Shown here: in pieces, positions 24,936-35,239 of the stretch | Position numbering within the stretch: the stretch's first letter is position 1 | Layout: every line of letters begins with the position of its first letter | From: Haloterrigena sp. H1 | GTDB taxonomy: Archaea > Halobacteriota > Halobacteria > Halobacteriales > Natrialbaceae | DNA: 64,000 bases | Assembly (NCBI RefSeq): GCF_005938085.1 | Contig: NZ_SMZK01000001.1 | Span: 248,001-312,000, forward strand | Direction of reading: 5' to 3' | The notes under the pieces: generated by a model | What the model saw: the letters and a program-made list of their open reading frames with translations, nothing else | Told to the model about the DNA's origin: nothing | Database searches by the model: none | Made by a program: the position numbers and the translations under genes

Positions 24936-25038
24936 GCGACAGTTGATCTCAGATCGCCAGTTACGGGTAGGAACCGGTAGCTGTTAAGATTACTTTCTAA
25001 TTGTTGGGTCACCATCGAGAACAACACTAATTAATTAG
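24936..25038. repeat. Direct repeat unit 2
   Basis: About 103 bp with the same GCGACAG start, GATCGCCAGTTA block and identical 15-base end ACACTAATTAATTAG. Its end includes the stop codon of the Bat-type gene (25031-25033). Confidence 0.6.
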
Positions 25039-27151
25039 AACTACCGTCGAACGCCATCGTGACGAGCTTTCGCTCGGCCGCTCGTAGGTGATAGTGGTAC
25101 GTCGGCGGCGAGACGTCGAGCGCCGCGGCAAGGTCTTCACCGGTACTCTCCCGTGGCCACTCGAAGAAGCCGCTGTAATGTGCCGCCTGCAACGCCTCGA
25201 ACTGCTTGTCAGTGAGCCGTTCCGCGAGATGTGTGTCGAGTCGTCGTGCCGACTGCATAGTCGTCGTCTCCCGTTTGGCCACCAGTTCCGTCTCGGGGTA
25301 CTCCTCGCGGATCGCCTCGACTAGCGACCTCGTCTCGACCCGCTGGGGGACCTCGAGGACGACCGTCGACGTTCCGTCTTCGGCCGTCGCCGTTCGGATC
25401 GCCACGTCGTACCTGCGCACCACGTCGAGAAACGGCGTTGCAGGCATCGTCACCTCGAACAACGTTTCGTCGTCGCCTTCGGAGACGACCGAGAGCGTTT
25501 CGATCGACGCCCACGCAGTTTCCAGCGACGCGAGCGCCGCCGTCGCCGGCGCAGTGATGAACAAGACGATGGTGTCCTCCCCACGATCGACGACACCTTC
25601 GAGCGTGATCGGGTTCGTTCCGGAGACGTGCATCGAGAGCCGATTGAGCAACAGCCGCGAGCCCCCGATGGCGAGTTCGAGCTCGAGACGGCTGTCGGTT
25701 ACCATCGCGCGCGTGCGTTCGACCGACTGGATCGCGTGCCCGGTCGTCTCGCCGAGTTCGACGAGTACCTCGCGCTCGCGTTCACCGACCGCGTCGGCAC
25801 CCGCGACGTGGACCATCAGGACGCCATACCGCCGGTCGTCTGCAGCGAGTGGGACGCCCAGCACCGTTTGAAAGCCATACGTCAGCGCCTCCTTGCGCCG
25901 TATCGCCCACCGATCGTCATCGAGGACATTACGCACTGTCTGTACGGTGCCCGACTCGAGGACGTCTCGGACGAGTGCGATCTCGGGCGCACACTCGCCG
26001 TCGTCGCGAATCCGGTCCACGTAGGCCGCGTCGATCCCGGCCCAGGCCGACGGCATGGGTGGGTCGTCGTCGCTTGCGGCGATCCAGGCGAACCGATACC
26101 GGTCCGTCTCGGCGAGGCGGTTACACACCGTTTCCTCGATCTCAGCGCGTGTCGACGCCTGTGCGACGCCGTGGTTGATCTCGCGGACGATCTCGTTCGT
26201 GTGGTTGAGTCGCGTCAGCTCCTCGTTTTGACGGGTGAGCGTCCGGTCGTGCTCACGGAGTAATTCCTCTCGCTCGGCCCGATCTAGCGCTGCTTCGGTG
26301 TTGGCCGCCAGAATGTACAGCAGTTCGGTCATCGTCTCGTCGAACCCGTCGACGTCTTCACAGCCTGCGACCACCACGCCGTGGGTCCCGAGCGGGACGA
26401 TCAGCTCACAGCGGCTCACCGTTCCCCCGGCGCCGACGTCCTCGCATGTCACGTCCTCGTAGTAGGTGCTTTCCCCCTTGGAGAACGCATCCCAGACCAG
26501 TCCCTCTCCCCGCTCGAACGTCTGCTTCGGCTCGCCCAGCTCGGGGGCGTGGCGCGTCGACGCCACGCGCTCGAGGACCCCTGCCGTCGGCTCGAACGTG
26601 TAAGCCACAGCGACCGCAACGTCCAGAATCTCGCCGGCCGTCTCGATCGCCACTCGATAGATCTCGGCTTTGGTTTCGGCGCGCATCAGCTCCCGGGTCG
26701 TCTCGTGTAGCGCCGTCAGCGTTCGCTCGTACCGTCGCTCGCTCTCCCGTAGCTCCGTCTCCGTCCGATACTGGGAAACGGCGTTCGTGATCTGATTTGC
26801 CAACAGCGCGTACTGTTCCCGTCCGGATTCCTTCTGGAGATACTGGGTCACTCCCGCCGCGATCGCCTCGCTGGCGACTTCTTCGGAACCCCGCCCCGTA
26901 AAGAGAATAAAGGGGAGCTCGGGATCGCTCTCACGGACGCGCTCTAACAACGCCAGGCCGGTCATCGACGGCATCTCGTAATCGCTGACGATACAGTCGA
27001 CGTCACGGCCCTCGAGTATCGACAGCGCGTCCGTGGCATTCGTTGCCTCGAGTGCGACGATCGCGTCGCGCTCGCGCTCGAGCATCTCTCCGGCCAGCGC
27101 CGCAAAACCGGGTTCGTTGTCGACGACGAGGACGGTGATCGGCTTTGTCAT
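25031..27151 (-). CDS. Bat-type regulator: receiver, two GAF-like domains, bacterio-opsin activator HTH
   Basis: 706 aa. Domains in order: a response-regulator receiver (about 5-120, acceptor D57 in SDYEMPS); a GAF-like domain (about 165-300); a second GAF-like domain (about 335-470, with VNHGVAQ-type linker); a bacterio-opsin activator (Bat) domain (about 475-640); and an HTH_10 helix-turn-helix near the C-terminus (LTDKQFEALQAAHYSGFF). It should bind DNA in response to redox, light or a small ligand through the GAF domains and a phosphorelay. The ATG at 27151 (MTKPITVLVVDNEP) fits the receiver start. The gene end lies inside a direct repeat. No bop-like target is nearby. Confidence 0.93.
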   Translation of the reverse strand: MTKPITVLVVDNEPGFAALAGEMLERERDAIVALEATNATDALSILEGRDVDCIVSDYEMPSMTGLALLERVRESDPELPFILFTGRGSEEVASEAIAAGVTQYLQKESGREQYALLANQITNAVSQYRTETELRESERRYERTLTALHETTRELMRAETKAEIYRVAIETAGEILDVAVAVAYTFEPTAGVLERVASTRHAPELGEPKQTFERGEGLVWDAFSKGESTYYEDVTCEDVGAGGTVSRCELIVPLGTHGVVVAGCEDVDGFDETMTELLYILAANTEAALDRAEREELLREHDRTLTRQNEELTRLNHTNEIVREINHGVAQASTRAEIEETVCNRLAETDRYRFAWIAASDDDPPMPSAWAGIDAAYVDRIRDDGECAPEIALVRDVLESGTVQTVRNVLDDDRWAIRRKEALTYGFQTVLGVPLAADDRRYGVLMVHVAGADAVGEREREVLVELGETTGHAIQSVERTRAMVTDSRLELELAIGGSRLLLNRLSMHVSGTNPITLEGVVDRGEDTIVLFITAPATAALASLETAWASIETLSVVSEGDDETLFEVTMPATPFLDVVRRYDVAIRTATAEDGTSTVVLEVPQRVETRSLVEAIREEYPETELVAKRETTTMQSARRLDTHLAERLTDKQFEALQAAHYSGFFEWPRESTGEDLAAALDVSPPTYHYHLRAAERKLVTMAFDGSSN

Positions 27152-27266
27152 TGATCTAGTGATCCTCCTTCTCGAGTACTGATGGATTCCTGAGTGGCAA
27201 CTAAACAATTAGCATTTAGAAATTAGATATTCAAACTGTCTAGTGCCGCTGGGCGGCTGTATGAGA

Positions 27267-27680
27267 TTACGGGATCGTGCCATCAAACCGGTACGCTGCT
27301 GCCCAGTTGATTGATGGATGGTCGATTTCGGACTCGAACCGGAGTTCCATTTTCTGTTCAGTTGCGTCAGCCGCGTCGATCCAATAAAACTGATCGTTTT
27401 CGGGATAATAGACAAGAAAGGCGTCGATGGCACCCTGATATGTATCTTCATGGTAAACGCCATCCTTCGTCGTTTGCGAATGGGTATTGAATCGAACCGT
27501 GTCTGCTTTGTTCGACCAGCCGGTCTTACACTGGATCCGATAGAGGTGGTCTCCCGTGTCGACGACGAGATCGTACTTGTCGTTGTCACCGAACGGAATT
27601 GAGACACTGTAGCCACAGCTAATGAGTTTAGAGATGGCTCTTGCTTCCGTTTCATCTCCCACCGCTTTCGAGTTGCACAT
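27267..27680 (-). CDS. PD-(D/E)XK endonuclease-like protein
   Basis: 137 aa with the layout of small archaeal PD-(D/E)XK nucleases (PF11645-like, also resembling Holliday-junction resolvases). An N-terminal helix carries acidic residues (GDETEARAISKL). It is followed by D37 in YDLVVD and the catalytic strand IQCK (Q50, K52) in the order D-Xn-QxK. It may be a homing or defence nuclease, or a resolvase paralog. The ATG at 27680 (MCNSKAVGDETEA) is preferred to 27728. The gene has a lower GC content than its neighbours and sits next to the duplicated tRNA-Asp genes, which suggests acquisition. Confidence 0.8.
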   Translation of the reverse strand: MCNSKAVGDETEARAISKLISCGYSVSIPFGDNDKYDLVVDTGDHLYRIQCKTGWSNKADTVRFNTHSQTTKDGVYHEDTYQGAIDAFLVYYPENDQFYWIDAADATEQKMELRFESEIDHPSINWAAAYRFDGTIP

Positions 27681-27813
27681 AGTGTAGTTGGCCACCCGTC
27701 TGAATAAAAATAATCGGTGGGATGCCACGGTATCAACGACTTCTCAATAGAACGCACCTCTAGCGAGCTTTGAACCACTGCGAAACACAATAGATGAAGC
27801 ACCTCGATCAGCT

Positions 27814-27999
27814 GCCAATTCGAATAGTATTCGAGCCTGGTTGGTTGCGAGGCAATAGAACCAGTTACTCAGGAATTAGAAGTGGAAGAAGCGCCCGAGG
27901 CGGGATTTGAACCCGCGTCACAACCGTGACAGGGTTGTATGATAGGCCACTACACCACCCGGGCTTGCAATGCTTTCTTTCCCGGTGATAGTATTAAGG
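27814..27999. repeat. Tandem duplication unit 1 (contains tRNA-Asp)
   Basis: A 186-bp unit from GCCAATTCGAATAGT to GGTGATAGTATTAAGG, repeated with an offset of exactly 387 bp at 28201-28386. It includes the tRNA, its promoter and about 78 bp of 3' flank. Confidence 0.85.
27892..27964 (-). tRNA. tRNA-Asp (GTC), copy 1
   Basis: 73 nt, minus strand. The acceptor GCCCGGG pairs with CTCGGGC (one G-T pair) and the discriminator is G. The anticodon arm is CAACC-CTGTCAC-GGTTG, anticodon GTC, and the T-arm GCGGG-TTCAAAT-CCCGC. Promoter box CTTAATAC lies upstream on the minus strand (near 27995). Confidence 0.95.
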
Positions 28000-28278
28000 G
28001 TTGTGTTCCCGACTCGTTATTCTGCTCTGTTAACACAAATTCACGCCCAGCCTCGAGTTCGATCGCCGAACATCGTTCAATTATACTGAGAATACATATG
28101 CTACAATACCTACCAGAAATTGTTTGTGAATGGACATAAATGCGATAGGTCGTGAATCATGCTCGAAAACGAGCTCACTTCATGCAGCCCTCGAACGATT
28201 GCCAATTCGAATAGTGATCGAGTCTGGCTGGTTGCGAGAGAACAAAACCGGTTGCTCAGGAGTTTGAAGTGGAAGAAG
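27965..28278. other. 314-bp spacer between the two tRNA-Asp genes
   Basis: It holds the promoter of copy 1, an AT-rich segment of about 160 bp unique to this spacer (28000-28200), and the 3' flank of copy 2 (from 28201). No supported gene. Confidence 0.5.
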
Positions 28279-28386
28279 CGCCCGAGGCGGGATTTGAACC
28301 CGCGTCACAACCGTGACAGGGTTGTATGATAGGCCACTACACCACCCGGGCTTGCAATGCTTTCTTTCCCGGTGATAGTATTAAGG
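28201..28386. repeat. Tandem duplication unit 2 (contains tRNA-Asp)
   Basis: Matches 27814-27999. The tRNA and the promoter-side flank are identical, while the 3' flank has diverged at about a dozen positions. Confidence 0.85.
28279..28351 (-). tRNA. tRNA-Asp (GTC), copy 2
   Basis: 73 nt, identical to copy 1 at 27892-27964, with the same upstream promoter box. Haloarchaea usually carry one or two tRNA-Asp genes, so both may be functional. Confidence 0.95.
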
Positions 28387-28666
28387 CTTTTCAATCGAAC
28401 GCCGTGTGGTACGGCCAGACGAGCCATGATCGCCGCCTCGAGCCCCTCCCCACTGTGACTGTGTTACCAGCACACATGACCCACAAGGAATATAACCGAG
28501 AACCGGCTACGTTCGAACGTGACCGACGGTTCCGGTCTGGTTCGCCCGGCCGGGTAGCTTTGCTTGTGGGTCGACTTAGTAACGGTTAAATGCCTCCCGC
28601 CGCTACTTGCCTGTAGTATCTCGTGACAGCCGCTTCTCTCCCGATAGCCGACACGCACACCCACAC
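28352..28666. other. 315-bp region upstream of rpoH
   Basis: It contains the promoter of tRNA-Asp copy 2 (minus strand) at its left end. On the plus strand a GGTTAAATGC box (about 28584-28593) is likely the promoter of the RNA polymerase operon, giving a leader of about 50 nt. No gene was seen in between. Confidence 0.5.
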
Positions 28667-28894
28667 ATGGTAGACGTAAGCCAACACGAACTGGTTCCGG
28701 AGCACACCGTCCTCGAGGAGGAGACGCTCGAGGAGGTGCTCTCCGAATACAACATCGATCGTACAGACTTACCGAAAATCAAGCGCAACGACCCTGCCCT
28801 TCCGGACGAGGCCGAAATCGGCGACGTGATCAAAATCGTCCGAGACTCACGAACAACCGATCAAGCAGTGGTATACCGACTTGTGGTAGAATAA
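28667..28894 (+). CDS. rpoH: RNA polymerase subunit H (Rpb5 C-terminal homologue)
   Basis: 75 aa, the archaeal RpoH, equal to the C-terminal domain of Rpb5 and located in the lower jaw of RNA polymerase. It contains the family core [14 protein letters not shown], then [12 protein letters not shown] and a [10 protein letters not shown] strand. The ATG at 28667 gives normal length. First gene of the operon; the next gene starts at the base after its stop. Confidence 0.96.
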   Translation: MVDVSQHELVPEHTVLEEETLEEVLSEYNIDRTDLPKIKRNDPALPDEAEIGDVIKIVRDSRTTDQAVVYRLVVE

Positions 28895-30475
28895 ATGGCA
28901 ATGGAACTAGATCGCGACGAACGTCGAGAGATCTCGCGCGAATATTTCTCGAAGGAACGGATCGCCGAACACCACTATCGCTCCTTTAACGCCTTCCTCA
29001 ACCGGGGCATGCAGGAGGTCGTCGACGAGAAGGCGACGATCGACACGGACATCGGCGACAAGGAAGGCGAGGAGCCGGTCCACGTTGAGCTGGGCGACGT
29101 CCGCGTCGTCACGCCACGCGTTCGCGAGGCCGACGGCTCCGAGGAACTGCTCTATCCACAGGAGGCCCGCCTTCGTAACATCACCTACTCCGCGCCGGTG
29201 TTCATGGAGATGTCCATCGTCAAAGGCGAGGAGGGCGACCAGCGGGTCGTCGACTCGACGGAGACGAAGATCGGCCGGATGCCGATCATGGTCGGCTCCG
29301 AGAAGTGTAATATCGCCGGCTTCTCCGACGAGGAACTCATCGAGATTGGCGAGGACCCCGCCGACCCCGGTGGCTACTTCATCGTCAACGGCTCCGAGCG
29401 GGTGCTGATGACCAGCGAGGACCTCGCACCGAACAAGATCCTCGCCGAGTACGACACCAAATACGGTGACGAGATTCAGGTCGCCAAGACGTTCTCCCAG
29501 CGCCGTGGTTACCGCGCCCTGGTGCTGTGTGAGCGGACGCGCGACGGCCTGCTCGAGGTCTCGTTCCCCTCGGTGTCGGGCTCGATCAACTTCGTCACGC
29601 TCGTGCGCGCGCTCGGCCTCGAATCGGACGAGGAGATCGTCCACAAGGTCTCGAACGACCCCGAGGTCGTCAAGTACATGCTCGAGAACCTGGAGGAAGC
29701 GGAAGTCCAGACCGAGGAGGAAGCCATCGAGGCGCTCGGGAAACGGGTCGCCTCCGGCCAGGGCAAAAACTACCAGCTCAAGCGCGCCAACTACGTCATC
29801 GACCGGTATCTCCTTCCCCATCTCCACGAGGATGGCGTCGAGGAAGAAGACGTCCGCATCAACAAGGCCCACTACCTCTGTCGGATGGCCGAGGCCTGTT
29901 TCGAGCTCGCACTCGGGCGGCGCGAATCCGACGACAAAGACCACTACGCGAACAAGCGCCTGAAGGTCTCCGGCGACCTGATGAAAGACCTGTTCCGGAC
30001 CGCGCTGAACAAGCTGGCCCGGGACGTGAAATACCAGCTCGAGCGCGCGAACATGCGTAATCGCCAGCTCTCGGTGAACACGGTCGTCCGCTCGGACGTG
30101 CTGACCGAGCGCTTAGAGCACCCGATCGCGACGGGCAACTGGGTCGGCGGCCGCTCCGGCGTCTCCCAGCTCGTCGACCGAACTGACTTCATGGGCGTGC
30201 TCAGCCACCTGCGCCGCCTTCGCAGCCCGCTGTCGCGCTCGCAACCCCACTTCGAGGCGCGGGACCTGCACGCGACCCAGTGGGGTCGCATCGGTCCCTC
30301 CGAGACGCCGGAGGGTCCCAACTGTGGGCTGGTGAAGAACTTCGCGCAATCGATGGAGCTCTCCCAGAACGTCGAGGACGAACAGGAACTCAAACGCGAA
30401 CTCGCATCGATGGGAGTCGAGGGTATTCCCGGCCTCGAGGGTATCGAGCGGACGACTGCATCTGGAGACGATTAA
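28895..30475 (+). CDS. rpoB2: RNA polymerase subunit B'' (N-terminal half of B)
   Basis: 526 aa, the N-terminal half of the split B subunit, which includes the protrusion, lobe and fork. Conserved blocks include GYFIVNGSERVLMTSEDLAPN and, near the end, WGRIGPSETPEGPNCGLVKN. The split from B' is the normal state in haloarchaea. Translational coupling is likely: no gap to rpoH upstream and 3 nt to rpoB1 downstream. Confidence 0.98.
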   Translation: MAMELDRDERREISREYFSKERIAEHHYRSFNAFLNRGMQEVVDEKATIDTDIGDKEGEEPVHVELGDVRVVTPRVREADGSEELLYPQEARLRNITYSAPVFMEMSIVKGEEGDQRVVDSTETKIGRMPIMVGSEKCNIAGFSDEELIEIGEDPADPGGYFIVNGSERVLMTSEDLAPNKILAEYDTKYGDEIQVAKTFSQRRGYRALVLCERTRDGLLEVSFPSVSGSINFVTLVRALGLESDEEIVHKVSNDPEVVKYMLENLEEAEVQTEEEAIEALGKRVASGQGKNYQLKRANYVIDRYLLPHLHEDGVEEEDVRINKAHYLCRMAEACFELALGRRESDDKDHYANKRLKVSGDLMKDLFRTALNKLARDVKYQLERANMRNRQLSVNTVVRSDVLTERLEHPIATGNWVGGRSGVSQLVDRTDFMGVLSHLRRLRSPLSRSQPHFEARDLHATQWGRIGPSETPEGPNCGLVKNFAQSMELSQNVEDEQELKRELASMGVEGIPGLEGIERTTASGDD

Positions 30476-30478
30476 ATC

Positions 30479-32308
30479 ATGAGCAGCCAACAACGAGAGG
30501 CGAAAGTCTACGTCAACGGGTCGCTGGTGGGGACCCATCCCGATCCACACGAACTAGCCGAACAGATCCGCGAAGCGCGACGAATCGGCGACGTCAGCGA
30601 GATGGTCAACGTCTCGGTCAAAGACCGCACCCGCGAAGTGATCGTCAACGCCGACGCCGGCCGCGCACGACGGCCACTGCTGGTCGTCGAGGACGGCGAC
30701 CCGCGGATCTCCGAACAGGATATCGAAGCGCTCAAAGACGGCGACATCGAGTTCGAGGACCTCGTCGATCACGGCTACATCGAGTTCATCGACGCCGAGG
30801 AGGAAGAGGACATCCTCGTGGCCGTCGACGAGGACGACCTGACCGAGAAACACACCCACCTCGAGATCGACCCCTCGCTGATCTTCTCGATCGGTGCGGG
30901 GATGATCCCGTATCCCGAGCACAACGCCTCACCGCGTATTACGATGGGGGCAGGGATGATCAAGCAGTCGCTTGGCCTGCCCAGCGCGAACTACCGGATC
31001 CGGCCGGACACGCGCCAGCACCTGCTGCACTACCCGCAGCTCTCGATGGTCAAGACCCAGACGACCGAACAGATCGGCTACGACGAGCGGCCGGCCGCAC
31101 AGAACTTCGTCGTCGCCGTGATGAGCTACGAGGGGTTCAACATCGAGGACGCGCTGGTCATGAACAAAGCCAGCGTCGAACGCGCGCTCGCGCGCTCGCA
31201 CTTCTTCCGGACCTACGAGGGCGAGGAACGGCGTTATCCTGGTGGCCAGGAGGACCGCTTCGAGATCCCGAGCCAGGACGTCCGCGGTGCTCGTGGCGAG
31301 GAGGCCTACAACCACCTCGACGACGACGGCCTCGTCAACCCCGAGACGAAAGTCGACGAGAACTCCGTGCTGCTCGGGAAGACCTCGCCGCCGCGATTCT
31401 TAGAGGAACCCGACGACATGGGCGGCCTCTCGCCACAGAAACGGCGTGAGACCTCCGTCACCATGCGCTCGGGCGAATCCGGCATCGTCGACACCGTCAC
31501 GCTCATGGAGGGTGAGGACGGCTCGAAGCTCTCGAAGGTTTCCGTGCGTGACGAACGGATCCCCGAACTCGGGGACAAGTTCGCGTCGCGACACGGCCAG
31601 AAGGGGGTCGTCGGCCACCTCGCGCCCCAGGAGGACATGCCGTTTACCGAGGAGGGCGTGGTGCCGGACCTCGTCGTCAACCCCCACGCGCTGCCCTCGC
31701 GGATGACTGTCGGCCACATTCTCGAGATGATCGGCGGCAAACTCGGCGCGATGGAGGGCCGTCGCGTCGACGGGACGCCGTTCCTCGGCGAGGACAAAGA
31801 CGAGCTTCGTGGCGGACTTGAGGACGCCGGCTTCGATTCGGCCGGCAAGGAGACCATGTACTCCGGCGTTACCGGCGAGAAGATCGAGGCCGAGATCTTC
31901 GTCGGCGTCATTTTCTACCAGAAGCTCTACCACATGGTCTCGAACAAGCTGCACGCCCGTTCGCGCGGGCCGGTGCAGGTGCTGACCCGCCAGCCGACGG
32001 AGGGTCGCGCCCGCGAGGGTGGCCTCCGTATCGGGGAGATGGAACGCGACGTGTTCATCGGCCACGGGGCGGCCATGACGCTGAAGGAACGACTGCTCGA
32101 TGAGTCCGACCGCGAGTTCATCCACATCTGTGCGAACTGTGGCATGAGCGCGGTCGAAAACGTCGAACAACGGCGTGTCTACTGTCCGAACTGCGACGAG
32201 GAGACCGATATCCACGAGATCGAGATGAGCTACGCGTTCAAGCTCCTCTTAGACGAGATGAAAGCACTGGGTATCGCACCGCGACTCGAACTCGAAGACG
32301 CCGTCTAA
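30479..32308 (+). CDS. rpoB1: RNA polymerase subunit B' (C-terminal half of B)
   Basis: 609 aa, the catalytic half of the split B subunit, carrying the hybrid-binding and wall/clamp parts. The conserved [12 protein letters not shown] block is at 365-376. A zinc site near the C-terminus has C551, C554, C569 and C572. Length is typical. It sits 3 nt after rpoB2 and 3 nt before rpoA1. Confidence 0.98.
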   Translation: MSSQQREAKVYVNGSLVGTHPDPHELAEQIREARRIGDVSEMVNVSVKDRTREVIVNADAGRARRPLLVVEDGDPRISEQDIEALKDGDIEFEDLVDHGYIEFIDAEEEEDILVAVDEDDLTEKHTHLEIDPSLIFSIGAGMIPYPEHNASPRITMGAGMIKQSLGLPSANYRIRPDTRQHLLHYPQLSMVKTQTTEQIGYDERPAAQNFVVAVMSYEGFNIEDALVMNKASVERALARSHFFRTYEGEERRYPGGQEDRFEIPSQDVRGARGEEAYNHLDDDGLVNPETKVDENSVLLGKTSPPRFLEEPDDMGGLSPQKRRETSVTMRSGESGIVDTVTLMEGEDGSKLSKVSVRDERIPELGDKFASRHGQKGVVGHLAPQEDMPFTEEGVVPDLVVNPHALPSRMTVGHILEMIGGKLGAMEGRRVDGTPFLGEDKDELRGGLEDAGFDSAGKETMYSGVTGEKIEAEIFVGVIFYQKLYHMVSNKLHARSRGPVQVLTRQPTEGRAREGGLRIGEMERDVFIGHGAAMTLKERLLDESDREFIHICANCGMSAVENVEQRRVYCPNCDEETDIHEIEMSYAFKLLLDEMKALGIAPRLELEDAV

Positions 32309-32311
32309 ACC

Positions 32312-35239
32312 ATGCAAGATACGACACCCAAAGACATCGGACAACTCTCCTTCGGGCTCATGGAGCCCGAGGAGTATCGGGAGATGAGCGCGACGAAGAT
32401 CATCACGGCCGACACCTACGACGACGACGGGTTCCCCATCGACATGGGGCTGATGGACCCGCGGCTGGGCGTGATCGACCCCGGCCTCGAGTGCAAGACC
32501 TGCGGCAAGCACTCGGGATCGTGTAACGGCCACTTCGGGCACATCGAACTGGCCGCGCCGGTCATCCACGTCGGCTTTACGAAGCTTATCCGGCGACTCC
32601 TGCGAGGGACCTGCCGGGAGTGTTCGCGGCTGCTGTTGACCGAAGACGAACGCGACGAGTTCCGCGACCAGCTCGATGAATCCCGAAAGCTGAGTCGCGA
32701 CTTAAACGACGTGACCAAGGCCGCGATCCGGCAGGCACGTAAGAAGGATCGGTGTCCGTTCTGTGGCGAGATCCAGTACGACATCGACCACGAGAAGCCG
32801 ACGACCTACTACGAGGTCCAGCAGGTGCTTACGAGCGAGTACTCCCAGCGCATCGCCGGCGCGATGCAGGGCGACGAGGAGGCAGGCGTCGAGCGAACGA
32901 CGCCGGACGAACTCGCCGAGAAAACCGAGATCGAGCTCACCCGGGTCAACGAGATCCTCTCGGGCTCGTTCCGCCCGCGTGAGAGTCAGCGCAAGGCCAT
33001 CGAGAAGGCCCTGGACATCGACCTCACCGAGGAGGACACGAACAAGCTGATGCCCAGCGACATCCGGGACTGGTTCGAGAACATTCCGGACGAGGATATC
33101 GAGGTCTTGGGGATCAACCCCGAGCGCTCCCGTCCGGAGTGGATGATCCTCACCGTCCTCCCGGTACCGCCAGTCACTGCCCGGCCGTCGATCACGCTCG
33201 ACAACGGCCAGCGCTCCGAGGACGACCTGACCCACAAGCTGGTCGACATCATCCGCATCAACCAGCGGTTCATGGAGAACCGCGAAGCCGGTGCACCACA
33301 GCTGATCATCGAGGACCTCTGGGAACTGCTGCAGTACCACGTCACGACGTTCATGGACAACGAGATTTCGGGTACGCCGCCGGCACGGCACCGCTCCGGC
33401 CGGCCGCTCAAGACCCTCTCCCAGCGCCTGAAAGGCAAGGAGGGTCGCTTCCGTGGCTCGCTGTCCGGCAAGCGTGTGAACTTCTCTGCACGTACTGTAA
33501 TCTCGCCGGACCCGACGCTTAGCTTGAACGAGGTCGGTGTCCCCGACCGCGTGGCCAAGGAGATGACCCAGACGATGAACGTCACCGAGCGCAATCTCGA
33601 GGACGCCCGTCGATTCGTCTCGAACGGCCCCGAGGCCCACCCCGGCGCGAACTACGTCCGTCGGCCGGACGGCCGGCGGCTGAAGGTGACCGAGAAGAAC
33701 TGCGAGCAACTCGCCGAGAAGGTCGAGGCTGGGTGGGAAGTCAACCGCCACATGATCGACGGCGACATCGTTATTTTCAACCGCCAGCCGTCGCTCCACC
33801 GGATGTCGATCATGGCCCACGAGGTCGTGGTCATGCCGTACAAGACGTTCCGGCTGAACACCGTCGTCTGTCCGCCGTACAACGCCGACTTCGACGGCGA
33901 CGAGATGAACATGCACGCGCTCCAAAACGAAGAGGCCCGCGCCGAGGCACGCGTGCTCATGCGGGTGCAGGAACAGATGCTCTCGCCGCGATTCGGTGAG
34001 AACATCATCGGGGCCATCCAGGACCACATCAGCGGGATGTACCTGCTGACCCACGACAACCCGCGGTTCAACGAGACGCAGGCACTCGACTTGCTGCGTG
34101 CCACCCGGATCGACGAACTGCCCGACCCCAGCGGCGTCGACGACGACGGCAAACCGTTCTGGACTGGCTACGACGTCTTCTCCGAGCTCCTGCCCGACGA
34201 CCTGAACCTCGAGTTCACCGGCACCGTCGGCGACGAGGTCGTCATCGAGGACGGCCAGTTGCTCCAGGGAACCATCGCCGAGGACGAGGTCGGCGAGTTC
34301 GGCGGCGAGATCGTCGACACGATTACGAAGGTCTACGGCAACACGCGTGCCCGTATCTTCGTCAACGAGGTCTCGACGCTGGCGATGCGGGCGATCATGC
34401 ACTTCGGGTTCTCGATCGGGATCGACGACGAGACCATCCCGGAGGAGGCCGAGTCCCGGATCGACGAGACGATCGACGACGCCAACGACCGCGTCGAGGA
34501 ACTGATCGAAGCCTACGAGCGCAACGAACTCGAGAGTCTCCCCGGCCGGACGATCGACGAGACCCTCGAGATGAAGATCATGCAGACGCTCTCCCGTGCG
34601 CGTGACAACGCGGGGAACATCGCCGACGAGCACTTCCAGGACGACAACCCGGCGGTCGTCATGGCCAACTCCGGTGCCCGTGGATCGATGCTCAACCTGA
34701 CCCAGATGGCCGGCGCGGTCGGCCAGCAGGCAGTTCGCGGCGAGCGGATCAACCGCGGCTACGAGGATCGAACCCTCAGTCACTACGAACCGAACGACCT
34801 CTCGGCGGAGGCACACGGCTTCGTCGAGAACTCCTACACGAGCGGGCTGACCCCACGGGAGTTCTTCTTCCACGCGATGGGTGGCCGCGAGGGCCTGGTC
34901 GACACTGCAGTCCGGACCTCCAAGTCCGGCTACCTGCAGCGGCGGCTGATCAACGCCCTCTCCGAGCTCGAGAGCCAGTACGACGGCACCGTCCGGGATA
35001 CCTCGGACACGATCGTCCAGTTCGAGTTCGGCGAGGACGGCACGTCGCCGGTCAAAGTCTCCTCCGGCGAGGAGAACAACATCGACGTCGAACACATCGC
35101 CAGCCGCGTGCTCGATTCCGAGTTCGAGTCCGAAGCGGAGAAAGAGGAGTTCCTCGGCTCGCGACCGCGGCCGACAAACCTCTCGGAACACGCCGACGAT
35201 CGCCTTGCCGAGGGCACGGAGGTGACCTCCGATGACTAA
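32312..35239 (+). CDS. rpoA1: RNA polymerase subunit A' (N-terminal part of A)
   Basis: 975 aa, the largest subunit's N-terminal part with the active centre. Zinc sites: C61, C64, C71, H74 in the clamp and C101, C104, C148, C151. The catalytic magnesium loop NADFDGD is at 524-530. No intein is present, although A' is a known intein site in some archaea. The stop overlaps rpoA2 by 8 nt. The long open frame on the opposite strand is a GC shadow. Confidence 0.98.
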   Translation: MQDTTPKDIGQLSFGLMEPEEYREMSATKIITADTYDDDGFPIDMGLMDPRLGVIDPGLECKTCGKHSGSCNGHFGHIELAAPVIHVGFTKLIRRLLRGTCRECSRLLLTEDERDEFRDQLDESRKLSRDLNDVTKAAIRQARKKDRCPFCGEIQYDIDHEKPTTYYEVQQVLTSEYSQRIAGAMQGDEEAGVERTTPDELAEKTEIELTRVNEILSGSFRPRESQRKAIEKALDIDLTEEDTNKLMPSDIRDWFENIPDEDIEVLGINPERSRPEWMILTVLPVPPVTARPSITLDNGQRSEDDLTHKLVDIIRINQRFMENREAGAPQLIIEDLWELLQYHVTTFMDNEISGTPPARHRSGRPLKTLSQRLKGKEGRFRGSLSGKRVNFSARTVISPDPTLSLNEVGVPDRVAKEMTQTMNVTERNLEDARRFVSNGPEAHPGANYVRRPDGRRLKVTEKNCEQLAEKVEAGWEVNRHMIDGDIVIFNRQPSLHRMSIMAHEVVVMPYKTFRLNTVVCPPYNADFDGDEMNMHALQNEEARAEARVLMRVQEQMLSPRFGENIIGAIQDHISGMYLLTHDNPRFNETQALDLLRATRIDELPDPSGVDDDGKPFWTGYDVFSELLPDDLNLEFTGTVGDEVVIEDGQLLQGTIAEDEVGEFGGEIVDTITKVYGNTRARIFVNEVSTLAMRAIMHFGFSIGIDDETIPEEAESRIDETIDDANDRVEELIEAYERNELESLPGRTIDETLEMKIMQTLSRARDNAGNIADEHFQDDNPAVVMANSGARGSMLNLTQMAGAVGQQAVRGERINRGYEDRTLSHYEPNDLSAEAHGFVENSYTSGLTPREFFFHAMGGREGLVDTAVRTSKSGYLQRRLINALSELESQYDGTVRDTSDTIVQFEFGEDGTSPVKVSSGEENNIDVEHIASRVLDSEFESEAEKEEFLGSRPRPTNLSEHADDRLAEGTEVTSDD

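Larger units (their letters stand above)
24472..25030. other. 559-bp intergenic stretch with repeats
   Basis: It contains a half copy of family 2 (from 24481) and two direct repeats (24617-24720 and 24936-25038). Locally AT-rich tracts include TATATAGTTATGATATT. No supported gene. It is the most AT-rich part of the first 27 kb. Confidence 0.6.

Noticed and set aside
24617..25038. Repeats as a CRISPR array
   Set aside because: Only two units, about 320 bp apart and diverged. No regular spacer pattern and no cas genes.
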